Below, piece by piece: positions 1 to 5,164 of a DNA stretch of 5,164 nt. Made by a program: the position numbers and the translations under genes. Each line of letters starts with the position of its first letter. Positions within the stretch are counted from its first letter, which is position 1. This DNA comes from an uncultured Chlorobiaceae bacterium (GTDB lineage Bacteria > Bacteroidota > Chlorobiia > Chlorobiales > Chlorobiaceae): the NCBI GenBank assembly GCA_903838095.1, contig CAILXE010000208.1, positions 1 through 5,164 on the forward strand. The letters run 5' to 3'. The notes beneath the pieces are model-generated. The model worked only from the letters and a program-made list of their open reading frames with translations, was not told the DNA's origin and made no database searches.

Positions 1-1695
1 CCAAAACTGTTTTCAATTTTACCGGAACTTACCCCTGATCGGATAATGAAGGATGTCATTGCCGGTGTCATGGTCGGCATTGTGGCACTGCCACTGGCAA
101 TTGCTTTTGCCATTGCATCCGGGGTATCTCCTGAAAAAGGGCTTATTACAGCAGTGGTTGGCGGCTTTCTTGTCTCTTTTCTCGGAGGAAGCAGGGTGCA
201 GATAGGAGGGCCAACAGGTGCTTTTATTGTGATCCTGTACGGCATTGTCCAGCAATATGGTGTTAATGGCCTTATGGTGGCAACAATCATGTCGGGTGTG
301 ATTTTGATGATCATGGGTTTTGCCCAGTTCGGCTCCCTGATCAAGTTTATCCCCTATCCGGTTATTGTCGGCTTTACCAGTGGTATTGCGGTCATCATTT
401 TCTCAAGCCAGGTAAAAGATTTTCTCGGCCTTGATATTGCTGTTGTGCCGGCTGATTTTATCGGGAAGTGGACCGCTTATGCCTATACACTGCCGACCTT
501 TGATTTTCCAAGCTTTCTGATCGGCATACTGGCGCTTTTGATTATTCTTTTCTGGCCGAAGGTATCCCGAAAAATTCCCGGTTCGCTCATTGCTATTATT
601 GTCACAACGGTAATCGTACAATACTTTCAACTTGAGGTTGCAACGATTGCGTCCCGGTTTGGAGAGATTCCTTCAACCATTCCTGCCCCATCATTTCCTT
701 CGTTTGATTTGGCGACTATCCGGCACATGATGATGCCTGCAACAACCATTGCCCTGCTTGGAGCCATTGAGGCGCTGCTTTCGGCTGTTGTGGCGGATGG
801 CATGATCGGCAGCAGGCACAAGTCGAATATGGAACTTATTGCCCAGGGGGCTGCCAATATCATTACTCCCCTGTTTGGCGGTATTCCCGTTACCGGAGCT
901 ATTGCCCGAACGGCGACCAATGTCAAAAACGGTGGCAGAACGCCTGTGGCAGGGATCGTTCACGCCATAACGCTGCTTCTCATCATGGTGCTCTTCGGCA
1001 AATGGGCAAAGCTCATCCCGATGCCTGCGCTGGCGGCAATTCTTATTGTTGTTGCCTGGAACATGAGCGAGGTGAAGGTCTTTCGGCAACTTCTGAAAAG
1101 TCCGAGAAGCGACGTTATTGTGCTGCTGACAACCTTCGGTCTGACTGTTGTTTTTGATCTGACGCTCGCCATTGAAATCGGGATGTTGCTCGCCGTTATC
1201 CTCTTTATGCAGCGCATGGCCCAGCTCTCCAATGTCGGTGTCATCACAAAAGAGCTCTCTGACAGGGATGAAGAGGACGATCCCAATACGATCGTCACCC
1301 GGAAAGTGCCGGATGGTGTTGAAGTGTTTGAAATCAGCGGGCCCTTTTTCTTCGGCGCTGCCAGCAAGTTCAGGGAGGCCATGCATATTGTCGAAAAGGC
1401 GCCGAAAATCAGGATTATCAGAATGCGCAGCGTCCTCTCTATTGATGCAACCGGCCTGAACATGATGAAGGAGCTGCTCAAAGACTGTCAGAAAACCGAT
1501 ACGAGATTGATTCTTTCGGGTGTTCATGCTCAGCCGTTATTTGCTCTTCAGCAGTACGGGCTATACGACGACATAGGCGAAGAGCACATTTTTGGCAATA
1601 TTGATGATGCGCTCGACCATGCACGAGAGATACTGGGACTGCCAAAAATTGGGCGGCAACAGAACTTTGTCCCCACCGTTCAGCGGGAGAAGTGA
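1..1695 (+). CDS. SulP-family inorganic anion transporter with C-terminal STAS domain (5' end outside window)
   Basis: This is an integral membrane secondary transporter for an anion such as sulfate, bicarbonate or a dicarboxylate; the substrate cannot be read from sequence. The frame is open from base 1. The residues before the ATG at 46 ([15 protein letters not shown]) match the usual cytoplasmic N-terminus of the family, so the true start lies upstream and the ATG at 46 is internal. Counting visible residues (564), hydrophobic segments run from about 18 to 410. They include the conserved IGGPTGAF (68-75) near the substrate site and TGAIART (298-304) in the second half of the UraA-like fold. 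An acidic linker (about 420-432, DRDEEDD) leads to a cytoplasmic STAS domain at about 437-553. That domain carries the loop SIDATG (DATG at 482-485), where anti-sigma antagonists have a phosphorylatable DSSG-type loop. The gene ends in TGA, followed by a gap with inverted repeats. Family assignment is firm; the substrate is open. Confidence 0.96.
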   Translation, partial: PKLFSILPELTPDRIMKDVIAGVMVGIVALPLAIAFAIASGVSPEKGLITAVVGGFLVSFLGGSRVQIGGPTGAFIVILYGIVQQYGVNGLMVATIMSGVILMIMGFAQFGSLIKFIPYPVIVGFTSGIAVIIFSSQVKDFLGLDIAVVPADFIGKWTAYAYTLPTFDFPSFLIGILALLIILFWPKVSRKIPGSLIAIIVTTVIVQYFQLEVATIASRFGEIPSTIPAPSFPSFDLATIRHMMMPATTIALLGAIEALLSAVVADGMIGSRHKSNMELIAQGAANIITPLFGGIPVTGAIARTATNVKNGGRTPVAGIVHAITLLLIMVLFGKWAKLIPMPALAAILIVVAWNMSEVKVFRQLLKSPRSDVIVLLTTFGLTVVFDLTLAIEIGMLLAVILFMQRMAQLSNVGVITKELSDRDEEDDPNTIVTRKVPDGVEVFEISGPFFFGAASKFREAMHIVEKAPKIRIIRMRSVLSIDATGLNMMKELLKDCQKTDTRLILSGVHAQPLFALQQYGLYDDIGEEHIFGNIDDALDHAREILGLPKIGRQQNFVPTVQREK

Positions 1696-1714
1696 GATAA
1701 GCCCTGCCAGAAAC

Positions 1715-1774
1715 ACTCCTGTGCCAGGAAACTGCGGAAGAGCCATCTTTCCAGCAGTTGCCTGGCACAGGAGT
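1715..1774. repeat. Long inverted repeat with 21-base arms downstream of the SulP gene
   Basis: The arms at 1715-1735 and 1754-1774 are reverse complements with a single mismatch in 21 bases. They begin ACTCCTGTGCCAGG and end CCTGGCACAGGAGT. The 18-base centre can extend the stem further, with GGAA (1736-1739) pairing TTCC (1749-1752) across a one-base bulge. The repeat starts 20 bases after the SulP stop codon, so it could form a very stable hairpin at the 3' end of that mRNA. No T run follows it on either strand (TAACGAAAACC comes next on +), so it is not a standard intrinsic terminator. It could be an mRNA-stabilising stem, a factor-assisted terminator, or a copy of a dispersed palindromic element. 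The pairing is seen directly; the role is not known. Confidence 0.8.
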
Positions 1775-1822
1775 TAACGAAAACCTTCCTTCATAAAAAA
1801 AAGAGAAAATCCGTATTTCTGT

Positions 1823-1865
1823 AAATTAATTAGGCTATAGATAAAAATAACCTAATTAATTTTTT
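1823..1865 (+). terminator. AT-rich inverted repeat ending in a T run; possible terminator or operator
   Basis: The arms at 1823-1838 (AAATTAATTAGGCTAT) and 1847-1862 (ATAACCTAATTAATTT) pair over 16 positions with one C/A mismatch, around an 8-base loop. The run of six T at 1860-1865 fits an intrinsic terminator for + strand transcripts coming from the SulP gene. The stem is mostly A-T, so it would be weaker than a typical terminator. The symmetric TTAATTAGG...CCTAATTAA halves, about 70 bases before the next start codon, could equally be a repressor or activator site for the nitrogenase-associated gene. Sequence alone does not separate the two. Confidence 0.45.
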
Positions 1866-1930
1866 GATAATGCCTGATTTTTCTTATTCTTCAACAAAGA
1901 CATTTATTCAGGAAATCCAAAGATGGCATT

Positions 1931-2383
1931 ATGGCGACGGTACTCTTTTACGAAAAACCCGGGTGCATAAACAATACCCGACAGAAAGCAATGCTTGAGT
2001 CTTCAGGGCATATCGTTGCATGCGTCAATCTGCTTGAATACCCCTGGACCAAAGAAGAGCTTGAACAGTATCTTGGAACAAAACCGGTCGCCGAATGTTT
2101 TAATCTGGCCGCACCGGCAGTAAAATCTGGAGAAACAGACCCTTTCAGTTTCACGAGAGAGGAAGCAATTGCCCTGATGATAGAGGATCCGCTGTTCATA
2201 AAACGGCCTCTCATGAAAATCGGCAACCATCACCTTCAGGGATTTGATATCGCGACACTGAGGAGTCTGATCAGCCTTGAACCGATTGAGTGCGGGGAGC
2301 AGCATGGAGAAAAATCTTCAGCAATGATGGACATGAATACATGCCCTCATACCAACAACCTTTCATGCAATAAACCGGAGTAA
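1931..2383 (+). CDS. Nitrogenase-associated protein, ArsC-like thioredoxin fold
   Basis: This 150-residue cytoplasmic protein belongs to the ArsC/Spx-like thioredoxin-fold group. Its opening MATVLFYEKPGCINNTRQK is typical of the 'nitrogenase-associated protein' branch, whose members often lie in or near nif clusters. C12 sits where ArsC has its catalytic cysteine, and KRP (91-93) matches the conserved RP of the ArsC C-terminal half. The two other arginines that bind arsenate in classical ArsC (E. coli R60 and R107) have no visible counterpart, so arsenate reduction is unlikely. Beyond the domain, which ends near residue 116, a tail of about 34 residues carries C121, C138 and C146 plus H125 and H140. 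The exact biochemical role of the family is not established. The ATG at 1931 gives the expected N-terminus, although the AGGA at 1910-1913 is too distant to be a good ribosome binding site. The gene ends 6 bases before the next start, indicating an operon. Confidence 0.85.
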   Translation: MATVLFYEKPGCINNTRQKAMLESSGHIVACVNLLEYPWTKEELEQYLGTKPVAECFNLAAPAVKSGETDPFSFTREEAIALMIEDPLFIKRPLMKIGNHHLQGFDIATLRSLISLEPIECGEQHGEKSSAMMDMNTCPHTNNLSCNKPE

Positions 2384-2389
2384 CACACC

Positions 2390-2698
2390 ATGACAACCTC
2401 ATTTCGTCCACTTGGAACGGTGATACAACTTCTTGAGGAGCTGGGACACGAAGTCACCTATGCTTATGATGACCTTGTTTTCGTCAATGACAACGATTTT
2501 CTGCTTCAATTTAATAACGAAGGTCCTGCACTAAGCCTTTTCTTTAACCAGAACTGCCCGAAGCACAACGCAGAGAATATTGAGCAGAGCATTATCCCCG
2601 CTGGTGACAGAATGGGGCTCTCTATCGTCAAAAAAGGCCACTTCAATGTTATAGGGCAAGCCGATGAAAATCTGCGCATAGAGTTCTTCAACAACTGA
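2390..2698 (+). CDS. Conserved-looking small protein of unknown function, in operon with the ArsC-like gene
   Basis: I do not recognise this 102-residue protein. It appears soluble: there is no signal peptide, no membrane segment and only one cysteine (C56, in FFNQNCPKH). The N-terminus (about 7-20, PLGTVIQLLEELGH) looks helical. It is followed by alternating hydrophobic stretches (22-26, 29-33, 36-42, 47-53) that suggest a beta sheet with acidic turns such as NDND (33-36). A likely helix at 59-68 comes next, then GLSIVKKGHFNVIG (76-89) and a final strand RIEFF (96-100). This alpha/beta layout would suit a small binding or chaperone-like domain, but that is speculation. A GGAG at 2377-2380 lies 9 bases before the ATG, inside the end of the upstream gene, and only 6 bases separate the genes. 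Translation is therefore probably coupled, and the protein may act with the nitrogenase-associated protein. It is real by context and ribosome binding site; its function is unknown. Confidence 0.85.
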   Translation: MTTSFRPLGTVIQLLEELGHEVTYAYDDLVFVNDNDFLLQFNNEGPALSLFFNQNCPKHNAENIEQSIIPAGDRMGLSIVKKGHFNVIGQADENLRIEFFNN

Positions 2699-2713
2699 AG
2701 CGGTTTTAATGAA

Positions 2714-2807
2714 GCTCCCCGCCGCAAGCAGTGGGGAGTGCAACCCTGAGCGATTAAAGGATGAACGCCATCTCCGCTTCAGCGTCACCTCAAGGGGAGC
2801 ATTTTTT
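2714..2807 (+). terminator. Possible terminator with a competing upstream hairpin
   Basis: GCTCCCC at 2714-2720 can pair perfectly with GGGGAGC at 2794-2800, which is followed by A and then six T (2802-2807), as at an intrinsic terminator. The same left arm can instead pair locally: CTCCCCGC (2715-2722) with GTGGGGAG (2731-2738) around an 8-base loop, with no T run after it. The two pairings exclude each other. The region begins 15 bases after the stop of the 102-residue gene, so the simplest reading is a 3' end for that operon. An attenuator or riboswitch-like leader for the downstream PPC gene is a less certain reading. The long-range stem encloses 73 bases, which is large for a terminator, although smaller hairpins (for example CGC-TTCA-GCG at 2775-2784) could sit inside it. 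Confidence 0.35.
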
Positions 2808-2890
2808 CCAATTTCTCTGTACATTGCATGTAAAGCGCTTCAATGCACAACCGGCAGATCTTTCCCGCAATGGCTGCCAGTGTTCAAACG

Positions 2891-2920
2891 GTGACAACCG
2901 TGCGTAAACCGCTTTATTAC
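2891..2920 (+). promoter_or_regulatory. Weak candidate sigma-70-type promoter for the PPC gene
   Basis: GTGACA (2891-2896) matches five of six bases of the -35 consensus. TATTAC (2915-2920) matches four of six bases of the -10 consensus, with an 18-base spacer. A transcript would start near 2927 and have a leader of roughly 38 bases before the ATG at 2965. The call depends only on these weak matches and on the need for some promoter downstream of the T run at 2807. Confidence 0.2.
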
Positions 2921-2930
2921 TCCTGTAACA

Positions 2931-2948
2931 GAAAAGGTCAGCCTTTTC
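2931..2948 (+). repeat. Small perfect hairpin just before the PPC gene
   Basis: GAAAAGG (2931-2937) and CCTTTTC (2942-2948) form a perfect 7-base stem around the loop TCAG. It is followed by eight A and the likely ribosome binding site AAAGAG, which ends at 2959, five bases before the ATG at 2965. It has no T run in the right place to terminate on either strand. It may protect the 5' end of the mRNA or influence ribosome access; the role is unproven. Confidence 0.5.
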
Positions 2949-2964
2949 AAAAAAAAGAGTTGCA

Positions 2965-3408
2965 ATGAAATATTCAGAAGCAAGGCAAGGCAGAACCTTT
3001 GTTATCCGACTTGAAGATGGCGAGATCGTACACAGCGTCATTGAGCAGTTCGTCAGGGATCATGCTATTGAACGGGCTTCATTTTTTGCTGTCGGTGGCG
3101 CTGACAAGGGAAGTACGCTCGTTGTGGGCCCTGAAGAGAGCCGCACATTCCCGACCACCCCGATGACCCACGAACTGTACGATGCCCATGAAATCACAGG
3201 CACTGGCACAATTTTTCCGGATGATACCGGTAACCCGGTTCTGCATGCTCACTTTGCGTGCGGCAGGGAGGAAAATACGGTGACCGGCTGTATTCGCACC
3301 GGTGTAAAGGTCTGGCAGGTCATGGAGATTATCCTGACTGAGCTGCTTGAGAATACGGCATCCCGTCAGCTTGACCTGCAAACCGGATTTAAACTGCTTG
3401 TTCCCTGA
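2965..3408 (+). CDS. PPC (DUF296) domain protein, PD1-like
   Basis: This 147-residue protein is made almost entirely of one PPC domain (plants and prokaryotes conserved). In plants the domain is part of AT-hook DNA-binding proteins; the bacterial stand-alone forms are trimeric and their role is not well defined. The N-terminal part has the family strand-helix-strand start, with the GGADKGSTL loop at 44-52. The core has the metal-site type motif LHAHFACG (93-100; H94, H96), followed by VTGCIRTGVKVWQVMEII (106-123). Many relatives have GGH where this protein has TGC, placing C109 at the position of a histidine; this points to a cysteine-type subfamily. There is no signal peptide and no AT-hook, so the name 'DNA-binding' should not be taken as shown. 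AAAGAG lies just upstream of the ATG at 2965. The gene is preceded by a long gap and ends 9 bases from the convergent helicase gene, so it is probably transcribed alone. Confidence 0.92.
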   Translation: MKYSEARQGRTFVIRLEDGEIVHSVIEQFVRDHAIERASFFAVGGADKGSTLVVGPEESRTFPTTPMTHELYDAHEITGTGTIFPDDTGNPVLHAHFACGREENTVTGCIRTGVKVWQVMEIILTELLENTASRQLDLQTGFKLLVP

Positions 3409-3417
3409 ACCGTTGCA

Positions 3418-4680
3418 TTAACGCCCTTTTCCGGGTCTTGCAGACCACCGTGTCGCGCTCGCGGTGCTTCTTGCAGGTGGTTTAGGCCCGGGATGGCCCG
3501 AGTTCCCTCTCCCCTGCTGTTTTGGAGCTTTGACTGGATTGTGATCGATCAGTGGGAATGGATGGTTATCAATAACGGGAATTTTTTTCGCTATCAGTTT
3601 TTCAATATCGCGCAGGTACTCTTTCTCTTCGGCATCACAAAACGAAAGTGCGGTTCCTTTTGCCCCGGCTCTACCCGTCCGCCCGATACGATGAACATAG
3701 GTTTCAGCAATATTGGGCATCTCAAAATTGATCACATATTCCAGATCATCAACATCAATGCCCCGGGCGGCAATATCGGTTGCCACCAGCACGCGCGTTG
3801 TTTGTGCCTTGAAATTTTTCAGGGCACGCTGACGGGCATTCTGGGCCTTGTTGCCATGAATCGCTTCTGCCGTGATATTATGCTTCAACAGGATTTTCAC
3901 CACTTTATCGGCACCGTGCTTTGTCCGGGTAAAGACCAGCGCCGTCTTGATCTGTGCATCGTTTAAAATGCCTACCAACAGGGCGTTTTTATTGCCTTTA
4001 TCAACAAAATAGATCGATTGATTGATGATTTCCACGGTTGAGGAAACCGGCGTTACCGAGACCTTTGCCGGGTGGTGCAATATGGAAGCCGCAAGTGTGA
4101 CAATTTCCGGCGGCATGGTTGCCGAAAAAAAGAGGGATTGTCTCTTTTTCGGAATTACAGACAATATTTTTTTTACGTCGTGAATAAAGCCCATATCGAG
4201 CATTCGGTCGGCTTCATCAAGCACGAGTATTTCAACATCGCGCAAATGAAGAAATCCCTGGTTGAGAAGATCAAGTAATCTGCCGGGGGTAGCGATAACA
4301 ATGTCAACACCGCGAATCAATGCTGCGGTCTGCGGATTTTGATTGACGCCCCCAAAAATCACGGTATTGGTCAGGCCGGTATGCCGTCCGTACGCGTTAA
4401 AGCTTTCCCCTATCTGGATGGCCAACTCTCTCGTCGGTGTCACGATGAGGCTTCGTATTTTTCTTTTTTTATCGTACACCTTGTTGGCGCTCAGTAATTG
4501 CAGGATGGGAATAGCGAATGCGGCTGTTTTCCCGGTGCCTGTCTGTGCACAACCGAGCAAGTCAGTTCCTTGTAAAATAATCGGTATAGCTTCAGCCTGT
4601 ATCGGTGTTGGAGTAGTATAGCCCTCTTCTTGCAGCGCTTTTAAAATTGGATCAATGATGTCAAGTGACTGAAATTGCAT
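3418..4680 (-). CDS. DEAD-box ATP-dependent RNA helicase, RhlE-type
   Basis: This 420-residue cytoplasmic helicase unwinds short RNA duplexes using ATP, with likely roles in ribosome assembly, RNA decay or cold adaptation. All core motifs are intact: Q motif GYTTPTPIQ (20-28), motif I AQTGTGKT (45-52), Ia PTRELA (82-87), Ib TPGR (131-134), II DEAD (155-158), III SAT (186-188), IV LVFTRTK (248-254), [12 protein letters not shown] (300-310) and [10 protein letters not shown] (330-337). The last 45 or so residues are basic and rich in Gly, Pro and Arg, as in RhlE tails that bind RNA non-specifically. The open frame reaches back to an ATG at 4785. The ATG at 4680 is preferred because [13 protein letters not shown] directly before the Q motif is the normal RhlE start, while the 35 extra residues resemble nothing in the family. 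Neither start has a strong ribosome binding site. The gene converges on the PPC gene. Confidence 0.95.
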   Translation of the reverse strand: MQFQSLDIIDPILKALQEEGYTTPTPIQAEAIPIILQGTDLLGCAQTGTGKTAAFAIPILQLLSANKVYDKKRKIRSLIVTPTRELAIQIGESFNAYGRHTGLTNTVIFGGVNQNPQTAALIRGVDIVIATPGRLLDLLNQGFLHLRDVEILVLDEADRMLDMGFIHDVKKILSVIPKKRQSLFFSATMPPEIVTLAASILHHPAKVSVTPVSSTVEIINQSIYFVDKGNKNALLVGILNDAQIKTALVFTRTKHGADKVVKILLKHNITAEAIHGNKAQNARQRALKNFKAQTTRVLVATDIAARGIDVDDLEYVINFEMPNIAETYVHRIGRTGRAGAKGTALSFCDAEEKEYLRDIEKLIAKKIPVIDNHPFPLIDHNPVKAPKQQGRGNSGHPGPKPPARSTASATRWSARPGKGR

Positions 4681-4696
4681 AGTGTCTGAATAATGT

Positions 4697-4990
4697 TTAT
4701 TGAATTTGAACGGTTCTTGAAAGCATAACAGATTGTTCTGGGATGCTCTCCTCATCAAGCATGTATACCCTTCGTTCCACAGCATAAAATGTCCCTGTAG
4801 AGAAGAAGAGAAACAAGCGATCTATAACAAATGCGGGAATGTTTTTCTTTGCCAGCCGCAGAAAGCGCTCCTGAAGAGGGAAATCGGGTCGGGCTAATAT
4901 AACGATTACATCTGATATAGCAGCATATCGTTTAGAGCACTGACTCTGCGTAAAAGATTCACCCTTTAGCGGAGACCCAGGCGGGTACAT
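4697..4990 (-). CDS. Doubtful small ORF between the helicase and metallopeptidase genes
   Basis: This minus-strand frame would encode 97 residues from the ATG at 4990, or 101 from a GTG at 5002. It overlaps the end of the metallopeptidase gene in another frame by about 32 to 44 bases and ends 16 bases before the helicase start. I recognise no family. The middle ([20 protein letters not shown]) looks protein-like. A hand count over 26 codons there gave GC of about 69, 38 and 50 percent at codon positions 1, 2 and 3, which is a coding pattern. The second half does not show this clearly, and no good ribosome binding site precedes either start. It may be a small accessory gene translated after the metallopeptidase, a decayed remnant, or simply chance in the helicase 5' region. 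If it is not a gene, 4681-4958 is a 278-base gap that must hold the helicase promoter, which I could not place. Confidence 0.25.
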   Translation of the reverse strand: MYPPGSPLKGESFTQSQCSKRYAAISDVIVILARPDFPLQERFLRLAKKNIPAFVIDRLFLFFSTGTFYAVERRVYMLDEESIPEQSVMLSRTVQIQ

Positions 4991-5164
4991 ATTTCCAGGC
5001 ACTCTTCATGTCCCGGTTGTTGATTCGCCAGAGAGGATCGTGTTGCTGCACAAGAGCCCAGAAAGCGCGAGAATGGTTGAGATGAACGGTATGACACAAC
5101 TCATGAACCATAATATGACGGATGAGATGCTCGGGTAAAAAAAGCAGTTTGTTGTTCAGTGTTA
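4959..5164 (-). CDS. YgjP-like (DUF45) zinc metallopeptidase, C-terminal part only
   Basis: Only the last 67 residues are visible; the start lies beyond base 5164 on the minus strand. The visible part holds the catalytic centre HELCHTVHLNHSRAFW (residues 20-35 of this fragment). H20 and H24 are zinc ligands, E21 is the general base, and H30 in the NHS triplet is the likely third ligand. This HExxH...NHSxxFW signature is typical of the YgjP/DUF45 family, related to the SprT and WLM metallopeptidases; members are usually soluble proteins of about 230-240 residues. The protein substrate of the family is poorly defined. The ending (about 37 residues after H30, stop TGA at 4959-4961) is normal for the family, so the gene appears intact at this end. 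It lies on the same strand as the helicase gene, but the gap of 278 bases argues against simple co-transcription. Confidence 0.9.
   Translation of the reverse strand, partial: TLNNKLLFLPEHLIRHIMVHELCHTVHLNHSRAFWALVQQHDPLWRINNRDMKSAWKYVPAWVSAKG

Noticed and set aside
691..1527. Long minus-strand open frame of 278 codons inside the transporter gene
   Set aside because: It is antisense to a clear SulP coding region, has the low-complexity His/Arg/Asn make-up of a shadow frame, and matches no family.
46..1695. ATG at 46 as the start of the SulP transporter
   Set aside because: The frame is open to base 1, and the 15 preceding residues ([15 protein letters not shown]) match the conserved N-terminus of SulP proteins, so the gene begins upstream of the window.
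1762..1777. Sigma-54 type site starting TGGCAC within the right arm of the long palindrome
   Set aside because: The -24 half matches, but the -12 half reads TTAAC and lacks the required GC. The bases are already explained by the inverted repeat.
1864..1890. Promoter TTGATA ... TATTCT before the nitrogenase-associated gene
   Set aside because: The spacer is only 15 bases and the -35 half overlaps the inverted repeat and its T run, so the match is not convincing.
1931..2383. Calling the ArsC-like protein an arsenate reductase
   Set aside because: Two of the three substrate-binding arginines of ArsC are missing, there is no ars gene nearby, and the N-terminus fits the nitrogenase-associated branch.
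2709..2894. Short + strand ORF of 61 codons between the unknown gene and the PPC gene
   Set aside because: It has no ribosome binding site, no recognisable domain, and covers the hairpin-rich region, which explains the sequence better.
4681..4785. Helicase start at the ATG at 4785
   Set aside because: The 35 added residues are unlike any RhlE N-terminus, while the ATG at 4680 gives the standard beginning right before the Q motif.

Overview
The window looks like chromosomal DNA of a green sulfur bacterium (Chlorobium or Prosthecochloris type). This is inference. It rests on a base composition near 50% GC with AT-rich gaps, and on a SulP anion transporter, a nitrogenase-associated ArsC-like protein, a PPC/DUF296 protein and an RhlE-type helicase lying together. 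No rRNA, tRNA, insertion sequence, prophage or CRISPR array was seen.

Layout, left to right. The + strand carries a SulP-family membrane transporter whose 5' end lies outside the window (1-1695). A 235-base gap follows with two strong inverted repeats: one with 21-base arms (1715-1774) and an AT-rich one ending in a T run (1823-1865). Next is a tight two-gene unit: a thioredoxin-fold nitrogenase-associated protein (1931-2383) and a 102-residue protein of unknown function (2390-2698), only 6 bases apart. A 266-base gap (2699-2964) is rich in potential hairpins, including two mutually exclusive pairings, one of which ends in a T6 run. A PPC/DUF296 protein (2965-3408) closes the + strand genes. 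It converges, with a 9-base gap, on a minus-strand DEAD-box RNA helicase (3418-4680). Upstream of the helicase on the minus strand is a doubtful short ORF (4697-4990), and then the C-terminal end of a YgjP-like zinc metallopeptidase (4959-5164), which is cut by the window edge.

How the genes may work together. Only the 1931-2698 pair is clearly an operon, from its spacing and a good ribosome binding site. The first protein belongs to a family tied to nitrogen fixation, so the unknown partner may serve the same physiology, but no nif structural gene is visible here. The other genes look like independent housekeeping or accessory genes: anion uptake, RNA remodelling and proteolysis. I found no convincing new multi-gene system. 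The items most worth a second look are the unknown partner of the ArsC-like protein, the two inverted repeats after the transporter, and the possible alternative RNA fold at 2714-2807.
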